This document shows positions 19,890 to 29,057 of a stretch of DNA of 64,000 nt, one piece after another. The notes beneath the pieces are model-generated. The model had not been told where the DNA came from. It saw only the letters and a program-made list of their open reading frames with translations, and did not search any database. Source of the stretch: Lactobacillus panisapium (GTDB lineage: Bacteria; Bacillota; Bacilli; Lactobacillales; Lactobacillaceae); contig NZ_CP048268.1 in assembly GCF_019469265.1 (NCBI RefSeq), forward strand, positions 2,063,001 through 2,127,000, written 5' to 3'. The translations under genes and the position numbers were made by a program. Positions within the stretch are counted from its first letter, which is position 1, and each line of letters starts with the position of its first letter.

Positions 19890-20345
19890 TTGATGAAAGA
19901 AAAATTTAGCGGTATTGAAGAATTTAAGGATATTGAAATCGCATATATGCGGAGAACGGGTGCTTATGGCCCGGGAAATAATCAATTAATGGATGATTTC
20001 AAAGCGCACTTAAAAGAGCATAACTTACTCACAGACAATAGCACCATACTTGGGATAGCAATGGATGATCCAATCCAAACGCCACCAGAAAAGCAAAGAT
20101 ATGATGTAGGCATTATTATCACCGATGGCGAAAAAAAGATTGATTTACCTACTCGTAAGATTCCTGACGGACGTTACGCAATCTTTGAAGTTGCTCATAC
20201 CGTTGGGGGAGTATCACATTTTTGGGAAAACATTCAAAATTTAACGAGTGATTTACCAGTAGATAACACTAAACCAATAATTGAGCGGTATGCTTCTTCA
20301 AAAGTTTCAGCACACTTATGCGAATTTTGTGTTCCTGTGAGATAA
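19890..20345 (+). CDS. GyrI-like small-molecule-binding domain protein
   Basis: 151 residues covering a single GyrI-like (SbmC/AraC-effector-binding) domain. Visible pieces are the N-terminal YMRRTGAYGP strand-loop, the central YDVGIII, and RYAIFEVAHTVGG. Such domains bind small hydrophobic or cationic compounds; free-standing copies may sequester or hydrolyse toxic molecules. AGGAGG at 19875-19880 favours TTG at 19890 (9 nt) slightly over ATG at 19893 (12 nt). The ligand is unknown. Confidence 0.8.
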   Translation: MMKEKFSGIEEFKDIEIAYMRRTGAYGPGNNQLMDDFKAHLKEHNLLTDNSTILGIAMDDPIQTPPEKQRYDVGIIITDGEKKIDLPTRKIPDGRYAIFEVAHTVGGVSHFWENIQNLTSDLPVDNTKPIIERYASSKVSAHLCEFCVPVR

Positions 20346-20369
20346 ATTAATGAAAAAGGTAAGTTATTA

Positions 20370-20558
20370 ATGGAAAAACAATCATGGGTATTATGTCCTA
20401 CTTGCAATAGCAAGACCCGAATTAAGGTACGTGAAGATACGGAGCTATTAAGGTTTCCACTATTCTGTCCCAAGTGTAGACACGAAAATCTAATTAATCT
20501 AAAACATGGAATTATTACAGTTATTAAAGAGCCAGACGCGAAGACGCAGACCCAATAA
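20370..20558 (+). CDS. Cysteine-rich KTR-type zinc-ribbon protein
   Basis: 62 residues with two CPxC knuckles (CPTCNSKTR and CPKCRHEN) that should hold one zinc. The C-terminal VIKEPDAKTQTQ is characteristic of the KTR family. Members are very frequent in conjugative transposons of Firmicutes. No integrase, relaxase or other mobile gene is beside it here. It follows the GyrI-like gene by 24 bp and may be co-transcribed. Function unknown. Confidence 0.78.
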   Translation: MEKQSWVLCPTCNSKTRIKVREDTELLRFPLFCPKCRHENLINLKHGIITVIKEPDAKTQTQ

Positions 20559-20600
20559 TTTGTAGGAATTACTCTTACAGATTATTGGCTCTTTAATTTT
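20549..20600 (+). terminator. Terminator overlapping the KTR gene stop codon
   Basis: CCCAATAATTTGTA pairs with TACAGATTATTGG (one wobble and a C/C mismatch at the base) around an 11-nt loop. It is followed by CTCTTTAATTTTT. The 5' arm includes the stop codon. Confidence 0.6.
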
Positions 20601-20686
20601 TGCATGTGATATTTAATTGATTTCACACTAAGTTGCCAAAGATTGTTACCAGATACTAGCCTAGCAATTCATTAAAAAATAATAAG

Positions 20687-20716
20687 GCCCCGAAGTTAGA
20701 ACAACTTCGGGGCTTT
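20687..20716. terminator. Bidirectional terminator before the GH172 gene
   Basis: GCCCCGAAGTT and AACTTCGGGGC form a perfect 11-bp stem. T-rich runs flank it in both directions, so it can end the KTR side (plus) and the GH172/PTS operon (minus). Confidence 0.8.
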
Positions 20717-20800
20717 TATTATGACTAAATTAAGATCTTAAATCTTTGACACAACTATCAAACCGTATTCATAGAATCGGGGCTCTATTATACCAATGCC

Positions 20801-21925
20801 TTATCTTGGCAGTCTGTCTGCTCTTGCTAAAAATGGCCGAAATGGGCTGTGGGGCTCCGTTTGGTACCAATAGGCAACCGTCGAAATATCATCTGAGCGC
20901 TCATATAAGCCAATATCATCATTGCCAATATCCTGAAAAGTTACTTTTAACCGGTTGGAAAAAGCGATGGGATCTGACAAGTGCCAGCGGTACAAGCCAT
21001 GCTGGGGCAGTCCATCATTGCCACAAGCATGAACAGAATTAGGATCGGGTTTTCCAGCGCTGAACAGGTCACGGGTGTGATCCTGCGTTTCATGGAATGG
21101 ATAGCCCTGAAACGCCGTAGAATAAGTGTAAGTTTGTGGCAATTGACCGTATTCCTGCTTTTGAAAGGCCCACGCACCACCAAAATAATCCTCTGCGCCG
21201 GTTGAGGTAACAGTCGGGAACTGCTCATCATCGTCTAGGTAAAATTTAAACTCACCTTCACCCCACCAATATCTTTGCAATGCACAAATCGCCATGTAAG
21301 TACCAACATAATAACCTTGGCCTTGAACACCATCAATCAAGGTATAATCACGCCCTTTTTTAACCGGATCTTCCCGATTCCAGAAAGCATGAAAGTATAA
21401 CAATTCAGGATCTTCCTGGGGCTTTTCAACATAATTAATCGTGTAGAAGAAATGCTTGATAAAACCAGGATGCTCGTTAGTGATTGTGATTTTAGCATGG
21501 TGATTAAAGGGCATTTTAAAGTAGGAATTCATTCCTCCAAATGGATTGACGACAATTGGTACCGAATTAACCAAGCACCGACTGGCAAAACCATTACAAA
21601 AGAAGTCGCCCAGCGGAACCTCAACTGACGGGTTTTCTTCATTATCCCAGTACATTCTTAGAACCAAATCCCGTAAAACAAAGCTACCCTTAGTCGTTTT
21701 ATCCGTTACGGTAAACCACATGTGCCTAATTTCACCGGGGCCCTGAATATCGGCCAAAGTAACGGTTTCGCCTTGGTCAAGCGAAATATCAGCGCTACCC
21801 TTTCTTTGCGGGCCCAATTTTCCCGTGGCCATTGCAGCCCTTCCTGGCTCGCCAGTTTTGTTTTCAGCCGAAATTGTCCTGCTTTTTTCATTTTTAAAAT
21901 GTAATACGTCATCTAAAGTACTCAT
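20801..21925 (-). CDS. GH172 family protein (DUF2961), probable fructofuranosidase or arabinofuranosidase type
   Basis: 374 residues covering the whole DUF2961/GH172 domain without a signal peptide. Characterised GH172 enzymes act on alpha-D-fructofuranosides/difructose dianhydride I and on D-arabinofuranans, using two Glu. Candidates here are E223/E225 in WGEGEFKFYL and E245 in STGAEDYFGG. It is the last gene of a mannose-class PTS operon under a LevR-type regulator. An intracellular glycosidase for the imported, perhaps phosphorylated, sugar is therefore likely. The exact substrate is inference. Confidence 0.85.
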   Translation of the reverse strand: MSTLDDVLHFKNEKSRTISAENKTGEPGRAAMATGKLGPQRKGSADISLDQGETVTLADIQGPGEIRHMWFTVTDKTTKGSFVLRDLVLRMYWDNEENPSVEVPLGDFFCNGFASRCLVNSVPIVVNPFGGMNSYFKMPFNHHAKITITNEHPGFIKHFFYTINYVEKPQEDPELLYFHAFWNREDPVKKGRDYTLIDGVQGQGYYVGTYMAICALQRYWWGEGEFKFYLDDDEQFPTVTSTGAEDYFGGAWAFQKQEYGQLPQTYTYSTAFQGYPFHETQDHTRDLFSAGKPDPNSVHACGNDGLPQHGLYRWHLSDPIAFSNRLKVTFQDIGNDDIGLYERSDDISTVAYWYQTEPHSPFRPFLARADRLPR

Positions 21926-21934
21926 TATGCTTAC

Positions 21935-22336
21935 CTATTCATCGTTATCATCATTAGTGTCTGTTATTGTTACTTGAAAAAGCTGCTGTCTTGCAGCCGC
22001 AATCATTTGGTCAAGATCAATTGGCTGCTTATTTTTAACCGCCAAGGCTAATTCAAGTGTGAAGGGCAAATTGATGCCCGTAATCACGTGAATATTATTT
22101 GCTAAAAACTGGCTAACAACTTGATTCACACTGCCAAAGCCCAAGTCCGTTAATAAATAGAACTCATCATCTGGATTAAGCAAAACACTTATTTGCGCTT
22201 TTAATTCCTCTGTTCCCTCATTATGCATATAGGCACAGACAGATGTCACAATTTCTTGGTCACCCGTCAGACCGGCAAGCGTTTCTTGGTAGCCACGTGC
22301 CAACTTATAATGAGTGATTACAATTATTTTTTTCAT
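21935..22336 (-). CDS. PTS mannose/fructose-class IIA component
   Basis: 133 residues of the ManX/LevD-type IIA fold. The phosphorylatable histidine is H9 in IIVITHYKLARG. ATG at 22336 is chosen because AGGGA lies 6 nt upstream, while the ATG two codons earlier abuts it. It lies 9 bp after the IID stop. It accepts phosphate from HPr and transfers it to the IIB encoded first in the operon. Confidence 0.92.
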   Translation of the reverse strand: MKKIIVITHYKLARGYQETLAGLTGDQEIVTSVCAYMHNEGTEELKAQISVLLNPDDEFYLLTDLGFGSVNQVVSQFLANNIHVITGINLPFTLELALAVKNKQPIDLDQMIAAARQQLFQVTITDTNDDNDE

Positions 22337-22345
22337 AAACATTCC

Positions 22346-23164
22346 CTATTTCAAAAACCCGAAAGCCGCACCAAACATTGCAATAACAATGAATAATAGA
22401 ATTACCCAAGTCATGCTTAGCTTTTTCGATTTTAAAAGTTTGTATGCCAATAAAACTAATAAAGCAGGAATCATTTGCGGCAGAATTTTATCAAGCATCG
22501 GCTGAATCTGCATTGAAACCTTGCCAAACTGAAATTTTAATGGTGAAGTAACGGAAATAACCGAGCCAATTAGGGCGCCAACCACAGTAATTCCCAAAAC
22601 TGAAGCTGCTTCCGTTAAATAATTGATTTTATCGCCATATTCAGTGATAATCTTTGAACCTTGACGATAACCAAATTCAAAACAATGCATCCGTAAGAAA
22701 AAGATTACTGCAATTAAAATTCCCCAAAGCAAAATGCCAAACGGATTATTTTGTAGTGCCATGTAAGCAGCAATCGAACCCATGATAGTCGGAATCATTG
22801 TCATTAAAAGTGAGTCACCAATTCCTGCTAAAGGACCCATTGTCCCCACTTTAAAATCATTGATGGCACTTTTTGCTGCCAGTCCCTGCTTTTCCTCCAT
22901 GGCAACACATGCACCAAGAACAATTGCGGCTAACCAAGGTTGGGTATTATAGTATTGAAAATGATTGTCGAGTGCTTCAACGTAGTCGTCATCGTTACGA
23001 TAAATTTTTCGTAAAATCGGTGACAAGGCATATGCAACAGAGGCCCCTTGCTGAGTTTCATAGTTAAAGGTTTCAACACTCATTAACCAGCGGTAATTTG
23101 CCTTGTGCAGATCCTTTTTAGTTACGATTGGCCCGTATATTTTCTGGTCATTTTTCTTTGTCAT
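22346..23164 (-). CDS. PTS mannose/fructose-class IID component
   Basis: 272 residues, ManZ/LevG family. The N-terminal cytosolic part has LYNTQPWLAAIVLGA-like signatures (here YYNTQPWLAAIVLG), and KVGTMGPLAGIGDSL precedes the membrane helices. With IIC it forms the membrane translocator. Its start overlaps the IIC end (stop and ATG interlaced), so the two are translationally coupled. Confidence 0.94.
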   Translation of the reverse strand: MTKKNDQKIYGPIVTKKDLHKANYRWLMSVETFNYETQQGASVAYALSPILRKIYRNDDDYVEALDNHFQYYNTQPWLAAIVLGACVAMEEKQGLAAKSAINDFKVGTMGPLAGIGDSLLMTMIPTIMGSIAAYMALQNNPFGILLWGILIAVIFFLRMHCFEFGYRQGSKIITEYGDKINYLTEAASVLGITVVGALIGSVISVTSPLKFQFGKVSMQIQPMLDKILPQMIPALLVLLAYKLLKSKKLSMTWVILLFIVIAMFGAAFGFLK

Positions 23165-23165
23165 C

Positions 23166-23954
23166 TTATTCGTCCTCTCCTATGCCAGCAGTATTTACTG
23201 CACTAGCAGCTGCTCTATTTTGTCCTTCTTTTTCAGCCTGCTTATACGTTGCAAACGCAGCCGCAAAGCCAATAATTGCTGCACCAATAATCGGTACTTT
23301 CAAAAAGGCGGCTAAGAAGAAGCCAATTAACAAATAATTAACCAGTTTTCCCGTAGGCATATAATTTAGCAGCATTGCAATTCCAACTGCTGGTAACATT
23401 TCACCGGCAATTGTTAAACCGCTCATAAACCATTTGGGCATTACCTGTAAAATAAAGTTTACTGCCGATTGACCTAAAGTTACTGCAATAAAAACGGGAA
23501 TGGCAGCCGATAAACCAAAGAACAACGGTCCAAGCCAAGTTACGGCGGTCATTTTTTTAAACTGATGCGCATCCGCATAGCTTTTAGCTTTTTTAGCAAC
23601 AAAGCCATTTAGGATTTTAACAATGACATCTAATTGGACACCCAGCATCCCAACTGGTAATCCAATTGCTAACCCAGCACTTTTACCCATCGACACACCA
23701 AATGCGGTCGCAATAATTGCGGTTGTCCCATAATCTGGAACTGATGAGCCACCAAAGCCAGCAACACCCAATGACATTAATTGAACCGTTCCACCAACTA
23801 GTAAGCCGGTCTGAATATCACCCATGATAATGCCCGTGAAAAGGCCCCAAAATACTGGATAGTTAACAAAAAGCATTGGGATACCGTAATAATCAACGTG
23901 CTTAATGAATGCAAGAAGTGTTAAAAGAATAATTTGTAATATTGTAAAGTGCAT
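23166..23954 (-). CDS. PTS mannose/fructose-class IIC component
   Basis: 262 residues, ManY/LevF family, highly hydrophobic. It shows the class signature GGTVQLMSLGVAGFGGSSVP and ends in a charged tail with GIGEDE. It builds the sugar channel with IID. It lies 5 bp after the IIB gene. The sugar specificity cannot be read; the GH172 partner suggests a furanose-containing oligosaccharide. Confidence 0.94.
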   Translation of the reverse strand: MHFTILQIILLTLLAFIKHVDYYGIPMLFVNYPVFWGLFTGIIMGDIQTGLLVGGTVQLMSLGVAGFGGSSVPDYGTTAIIATAFGVSMGKSAGLAIGLPVGMLGVQLDVIVKILNGFVAKKAKSYADAHQFKKMTAVTWLGPLFFGLSAAIPVFIAVTLGQSAVNFILQVMPKWFMSGLTIAGEMLPAVGIAMLLNYMPTGKLVNYLLIGFFLAAFLKVPIIGAAIIGFAAAFATYKQAEKEGQNRAAASAVNTAGIGEDE

Positions 23955-23959
23955 TTTAG

Positions 23960-24451
23960 TTATCTCGCTCTACTTTCTAAAAATTCTTTGGTCACATTAA
24001 CTTCTTTGTCTGCCGGAACATATTGCGACACTAGTTCTACTCCAGCATCTAAAAGTGCTTCATAGTCGGCAACTTCATCCTTATCAGCAAAGGCTCTTTT
24101 GGATAACTCAATGCCATTTTCACGTGCAGTTGTCCCACCAATAATTAACTTAGTAATTTTTACGCCACTATTAACTAAGTCTAAAAAGGTTTTTGGTTCT
24201 TTTGCCAAAACTAAGAGTTTTTCTGGATCATATTTACCGCTCTTAAAATTAGTTAAGGCCTTTTCTTCCGTAATAATCGAAATCGCATTACCCGCTGGCC
24301 GAGCCATTTTCATTGTTGCCTTGCTGATCGGGTCATTTGCAGTGGCATCATCGATGACCATTACTCGATTTGAGCCCGATTCTGGTGCCCACTGCGTAAC
24401 AATAATTCCATGTAGTAAGCGGTTGTCAATTCTGGCTAACACAACACTCAT
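23960..24451 (-). CDS. PTS mannose/fructose-class IIB component
   Basis: 163 residues, LevE-type. The phosphorylated histidine is H14 in ARIDNRLLHGIIVTQW. It is the first gene of the IIB-IIC-IID-IIA-GH172 operon, with AGGAGGAAG before the ATG. The operon is preceded by a sigma-54 promoter, fitting the LevR-type activator encoded upstream. Confidence 0.94.
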   Translation of the reverse strand: MSVVLARIDNRLLHGIIVTQWAPESGSNRVMVIDDATANDPISKATMKMARPAGNAISIITEEKALTNFKSGKYDPEKLLVLAKEPKTFLDLVNSGVKITKLIIGGTTARENGIELSKRAFADKDEVADYEALLDAGVELVSQYVPADKEVNVTKEFLESRAR

Positions 24452-24504
24452 TTTTCTTCCTCCTTAAAAGCAACTAGCTTTTTTACTTGTTTCACTTACC
24501 TATT

Positions 24505-24520
24505 AGCAATTTTTATGCCA
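24505..24520 (-). promoter_or_regulatory. Sigma-54 (-24/-12) promoter of the PTS/GH172 operon
   Basis: On the minus strand TGGCAT-N5-TTGCT fits the sigma-54 consensus TGGCAC-N5-TTGCW with one change in the last base of the -24 block. The GG and GC spacing is correct. It lies about 55 bp upstream of the IIB start and downstream of the gene for a GAFTGA-containing activator. Confidence 0.85.
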
Positions 24521-24543
24521 AGTTAGTGTCCAAAAAACAGCAA

Positions 24544-24568
24544 TTGAATAACTTCTGCGTGTTATCAA
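24544..24568 (-). promoter_or_regulatory. Candidate upstream activator site for the LevR-type regulator
   Basis: TTGAATAAC and GTTATCAA form an imperfect inverted repeat with an 8-bp spacer, 24-48 bp upstream of the -24 element. Its use by the LevR-type protein is inferred from position only. Confidence 0.35.
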
Positions 24569-24632
24569 GCTATTTTTTATTAATTACCACAATTGCAACT
24601 GTCATTTTTGCCACTAAGCAAATAGCAATAGT

Positions 24633-27365
24633 CTACTGTCTAAGCTTAATTTTATTGCCCGAATTAAAAATTAATTCGTAAATATAGGCAATTTCCGTTA
24701 GTGGTATTTTAATGTTGTATATTTCCTCAAGTGGAGCAAATGAGCTGTGAATGACCGCCATTCCCTGGCGCTTTTTTGGGCTATCGTGAAAATTACGTGG
24801 GCTATTCTCAAGTGATTGGTTCCGAATAATTCGTTCAATCATGCAACTGACATGGACATATAGCGCCATAACAATTTGGTTTGGCAAGCGCGGTGTCAAA
24901 TAATTATTTAGGTGCCCAACGCACTGGCTAATATTTTTAATTACCGCCTTAGTATCCAAAATGGTTAGCGAGTTGATTACCCGTTCAATACTAAAGTTTT
25001 TTAAGACGGCATCATTGAAATTATCCAGGTCTTGGCTCGTGAGGTCATTTTTTAGAGCTTCTTTTAAAACGTTTAGCTTAGAGCCGTTTACCAGCTGGTC
25101 AATCGAGATAAAGGGGATATTCTGATAATTAGGATTAGCGGTGCCAATAATTGTTAAAATATTATACTTGCGCTTGAGCACATCTTCCTGATCATCAATT
25201 TTTAAAGCATCATATGAATACGCCTTAATCATTACCTTAGTCTTAGCCGGTAAGCTTTCTTTGATCATGTCTTTAATCTTAATTGCTGTACCTACACCTG
25301 TCGTGCAACAAACGATGATTACGTCTTGTTTAATCATTTTGGGAAAAATCGTCCGGTAATCATTATGAATATTTTGGTTCATATTCTGCGCCATTGCTTC
25401 AATTGGGCGTCGCTTCTTTAAGTAATCAGCCGCAAACAGTGCTAACTGCGTTGATACATTATTAAAAATTACAATTGGAAAGCTAATGTCTAGTTCTAGT
25501 AACTCGGGAATTTTTTCAAGTGAGCCCATGTCGGCCATCAGCACTAAACCATTATTGACATGCCGCACTCGGATGTAGTCAGCCACCTTTTGTGCAATAG
25601 CCGCTGGTTCAATATCAATAGGCATATCAAAAGAGTCAAGCAGAGGCTCGCCCATAATTTTATTAACTGCATCTGCGATGCTGCTTGCAGTTGAATAGCC
25701 ATGCGCTAAGAGAATGCAGTGAACAATGTCGGTGCTTTTTTCGCGTTGGATATTTTCAAGATAAAGCGTCAAAAACAGGCGGTCAACTTCATCAGTATAA
25801 AGATTCAAAAGATTGTTAACCGTATCCAAAATCAGCTGCACGACTGGCTTAACGTAAGTAGTTTCATTTAGTTTAGCCACAATCTCGTCCGCCATCTTGC
25901 CTTCCGCAACGGAAATAGGCCAAGATTTTTCTTGACGAAAATAAAAATAGGAGGAGATTGCCACAATAATATTGCCATTAAATTCATTTGTTTGATCATT
26001 TTGCAAGTAGCCGACTTTTTGATCGAGTGTCTTTTTAATTAGGGCTAGTGGCAATTCACCAATTTTTAAATCATCTTTTTTAAAAATCAAATAGTCACAC
26101 AAAGAATTAATGGCCTCAATCGCTTTTGCCTTAAATGATGAAAACTTTTCTTGGCGGTACAATAGAAAAATTTTTTGGATAGTTTTTTGAATATAATTTA
26201 ACCGTTGCGGACTACCCAAAAAGGAACTGACTTTACTATCCGGCTTAATTAACAAATCACTTTTATTTGCGGGTAAAACTACTCCTTCATCCAGATTGGC
26301 TAATAGTAATTCCTGTGGTAAATCGGCAAGTTTGATATTAACTTGTGTCGCTTGTGGATTTTTTTCTAAGCTACTTGCGACAGAAAGAAGCACGTCATTT
26401 TTTAACTGGCCAATATTGTTGGCAAAACTGGCACTCGTGAGTGCTAAAAACGCCTGACTGTTAATGCTAATGGCTTTATTAATCTTTTTGGCATGCTCAA
26501 TATAAAAATAGATGATTAGGGCCCGAATTTCGCTAGTAGTTCGCTTTTTTAGCGGCGGCATGGTAATTTGAACCGGCATTCGCCGAATAAAAGTTACCAA
26601 AAAACTGCTTTTAATTTCTTCGGTTGTTGCGCAGACTAGGCGGACATTAACCTTTTTATTTTTACCAGCAGCGCCCAATGGAGAAATCATGCCAGTATCA
26701 AGGTAAGAAAACAGCTTTTCCTGCCCCTTGGCATCGAGTCGATGAACTTCATCCAAAAAAAGCATCCCACCATCTGCTTGATCGAATAACCCCGCGTGAT
26801 CTTGCTCAGCTCCGGTAAAAGCGCCTTTAACATAGCCAAATAAAGTACTAGTCAACAGTTCCGGATTATCGGCATATTCAGCACAATTGAAACTGATGAA
26901 TTTACTATCAGGTGCAAGATAGTTTTCTGCCACACAATAATCAAAGTATTTTTTTGCCAGATAGCTTTTACCCGTCCCAGTCTGACCATTAATTAAAACT
27001 GGCAAACTACCAGGATACGAAGCAGCAGCTTTGAGCTTTTTTATCTGGCTGTACAGCGATTTATCATTACCAATAACGGTTGCAAAAACATCTTCGCCTT
27101 TTAAGTGCTGCAAAGTAGCCAAACTATCATATTCGCTAGCCAGTTCACGGCCTGCTTCTTGTTCCGCCTTCTTTTTAGCAAGAAAAATCGCCGGACGTGT
27201 ATTAACTTTAATTAGCTTGTTTTCTTTGACCAGCTCGTTTAAATAATGACTGACCGTATTGCGTTTAAGCGCTAATTTATCAGCCAATTCTTGGGTTGAC
27301 AGATAATGATCCTTTTCTTGGCTATCTTGCTCAATTAACGACAGTAATTTTTCTTTTACACTCAT
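24633..27365 (-). CDS. levR: LevR-type sigma-54-dependent activator with PTS regulation domains
   Basis: 910 residues. Order: N-terminal winged HTH (about 20-60), AAA+ domain with Walker A GQTGTGKS (127-134), the sigma-54 contact loop GAFTGA (181-186) and Walker B MLFLDE (201-206). A PRD, an EIIA-mannose-like domain (CILLAHGYSTASS), an EIIB-like segment (VIIVCCTTGVGTA) and a terminal PRD follow. ATG at 27365 is chosen with GAGG upstream; a longer N-terminus has no ribosome site. PTS phosphorylation of the PRDs sets activity in the family. It should activate the neighbouring PTS/GH172 operon. Confidence 0.92.
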   Translation of the reverse strand: MSVKEKLLSLIEQDSQEKDHYLSTQELADKLALKRNTVSHYLNELVKENKLIKVNTRPAIFLAKKKAEQEAGRELASEYDSLATLQHLKGEDVFATVIGNDKSLYSQIKKLKAAASYPGSLPVLINGQTGTGKSYLAKKYFDYCVAENYLAPDSKFISFNCAEYADNPELLTSTLFGYVKGAFTGAEQDHAGLFDQADGGMLFLDEVHRLDAKGQEKLFSYLDTGMISPLGAAGKNKKVNVRLVCATTEEIKSSFLVTFIRRMPVQITMPPLKKRTTSEIRALIIYFYIEHAKKINKAISINSQAFLALTSASFANNIGQLKNDVLLSVASSLEKNPQATQVNIKLADLPQELLLANLDEGVVLPANKSDLLIKPDSKVSSFLGSPQRLNYIQKTIQKIFLLYRQEKFSSFKAKAIEAINSLCDYLIFKKDDLKIGELPLALIKKTLDQKVGYLQNDQTNEFNGNIIVAISSYFYFRQEKSWPISVAEGKMADEIVAKLNETTYVKPVVQLILDTVNNLLNLYTDEVDRLFLTLYLENIQREKSTDIVHCILLAHGYSTASSIADAVNKIMGEPLLDSFDMPIDIEPAAIAQKVADYIRVRHVNNGLVLMADMGSLEKIPELLELDISFPIVIFNNVSTQLALFAADYLKKRRPIEAMAQNMNQNIHNDYRTIFPKMIKQDVIIVCCTTGVGTAIKIKDMIKESLPAKTKVMIKAYSYDALKIDDQEDVLKRKYNILTIIGTANPNYQNIPFISIDQLVNGSKLNVLKEALKNDLTSQDLDNFNDAVLKNFSIERVINSLTILDTKAVIKNISQCVGHLNNYLTPRLPNQIVMALYVHVSCMIERIIRNQSLENSPRNFHDSPKKRQGMAVIHSSFAPLEEIYNIKIPLTEIAYIYELIFNSGNKIKLRQ

Positions 27366-27502
27366 GCCAATTCCCTCATCACATAACTTTATGACTATGT
27401 TAGCGATTTTATGTAAACGGTTCAAGCAGAATTAAGTTGTCCAAGCTCGGCTATTCTATCAATTCGGCAGTGCTGCACAAAGCAGCAAAATCACTTGAAC
27501 AC

Positions 27503-27545
27503 AAAAAAGCAAGCACCGAAGATTTCTTTTCTGCTTGCTTTTTAA
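27503..27545 (-). terminator. Terminator after the flavoprotein gene
   Basis: AAAAAGCAAGCA and TGCTTGCTTTTT form the stem, with A/T tails on both sides. On the minus strand it ends the MFS-flavoprotein transcript. Confidence 0.75.
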
Positions 27546-27566
27546 CTATTAATAAAAATAATGCAT

Positions 27567-29048
27567 TTAGTTAGCCGCCTGCTGACCAGCTAGTCTGCCA
27601 AATGTCTGAGCATGACTAGCCGTTAAACCAGGCACATGATCCGGATATGAGCCCCAGAAAAAGCCCCCACTAGCATTACCTGCCGCATATAGATGCGGAA
27701 TGACCTGTCCCTGTGTATTCAAGACTTGCATTTTAGTGTTAATTCTAAGACCATCCAAAGTAGCCAATAAGCGTCCGCCATAGATAGCACCATAATAAGC
27801 ACCAGTCTTAATTGGCACCAGTCTGAAATCTTCTTTACCAAATTGGGTATCTTGGCCTTGCTCGCACATTTGATTATAACTGGCAACACTATTTTGCACA
27901 TTTTCAACTGGCAAATGCAGTTTTTGCGCTAATTCTGCAATTGAGTTAGCTTTTTGAATAAAGCCTTCTTTTACCCGGTTATTAATTTCTTCTTTATTCT
28001 CGTCAGTATTATAAAAACCGGGCCAATTAAGTCGAGCACAACCTAAGGTATGAAACTGTTTTAAATTATTCATCGTTGCATCATCCCACAGAGCTACTTG
28101 CAAGTAGCCTGGTTGCTTAGTGGCCCGATTCATGTCAAATTCATAGGGCGCACTTTCATTACCAACACGTTCACCATTTAAGTTTAGTTTTAACAGCGGA
28201 TAACTGCCTAGCCAAAAGTAACCAACATCTTCCCATGATTTCACATAATAATCATTTGTATTAGTGCCAACCGGTACAGCTCCCCGGTCAAAAATAATTT
28301 CAGCAGGTTCTTCATCGCGCCAAGCACCAATTTCTACTGCCGCAAGCTGACCCGAACCATCATCACGCGGACTATCAGAATAAACATTTTTCTTTAAGCC
28401 TAATGGATTCCATTTTTGCATTAAAGCTTCGTTTGAGCCATATCCACCCGTACAAATGATTACGCCTTTTTTAGCCCTTAATTCAAGCACTTCTGAAGTT
28501 GCCATCTTCTTAGCAATTAGTCCGGTAACCACACCGTTTTCCGTAATTAAATGTTCAAGCTTAGTTTGCCACAAAAAATCTGCACCTAATTCTTGGGCTT
28601 TTTCAATGACCCAATTTCCGTAAAAAATATCTTCATGCTGCTTATTAGTAACATCATGTTCAGTTGGAAAGGCCGTGTTAATTAAAGTTTGGTAATGTGC
28701 ATCTTTTTGCGCATAAAGATGTGCACCATGAGGTTTTAGAACATTATCTTCAAGCCAGTCAACCGTAGCGGCACTATTATTAACCCAGGTCCACAAAAGC
28801 TTTTGATCAACATTATCCTGCGCAAAAGCACATAAATAGTTAATTAACTGGTACTTATCAATGTCAATTCCAGCTTTTTTCTGGGCCTTAGTCCCAACAG
28901 CAGCAAGCGACAAGCGGTATAAATAGTGGGTACTTTTCATCTTATCAATCACTAAGACTTTGGCACCTTTTTCGGCAGCTGCACACGCGGCCATCCCGCC
29001 AGAATTACTTGCTCCAATAACGATCACATCATATTCATTTACTTTCAT
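27567..29048 (-). CDS. FAD-dependent oxidoreductase (FAD_binding_2, fumarate reductase-like flavoprotein)
   Basis: 493 residues. The N-terminal dinucleotide fold is VIVIGASNSGGMAACAAAEKG; a second nucleotide motif GVIICTGGYGSN and the C-terminal LYAAGNASGGFFWGSYP loop follow. It belongs to the fumarate reductase/3-ketosteroid dehydrogenase flavoprotein superfamily. It has no N-terminal FMN-attachment domain and no secretion signal, so it acts in the cytosol. The MFS carrier 9 bp upstream and the divergent LysR regulator suggest that it reduces or oxidises an imported organic acid. The substrate is unknown. Confidence 0.82.
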   Translation of the reverse strand: MKVNEYDVIVIGASNSGGMAACAAAEKGAKVLVIDKMKSTHYLYRLSLAAVGTKAQKKAGIDIDKYQLINYLCAFAQDNVDQKLLWTWVNNSAATVDWLEDNVLKPHGAHLYAQKDAHYQTLINTAFPTEHDVTNKQHEDIFYGNWVIEKAQELGADFLWQTKLEHLITENGVVTGLIAKKMATSEVLELRAKKGVIICTGGYGSNEALMQKWNPLGLKKNVYSDSPRDDGSGQLAAVEIGAWRDEEPAEIIFDRGAVPVGTNTNDYYVKSWEDVGYFWLGSYPLLKLNLNGERVGNESAPYEFDMNRATKQPGYLQVALWDDATMNNLKQFHTLGCARLNWPGFYNTDENKEEINNRVKEGFIQKANSIAELAQKLHLPVENVQNSVASYNQMCEQGQDTQFGKEDFRLVPIKTGAYYGAIYGGRLLATLDGLRINTKMQVLNTQGQVIPHLYAAGNASGGFFWGSYPDHVPGLTASHAQTFGRLAGQQAAN

Positions 29049-29057
29049 TTTCTTCTC

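Noticed and set aside
20746..21042. Plus-strand open frame opposite the GH172 gene
   Set aside because: Shadow of the GH172 gene; no ribosome site and no family resemblance.
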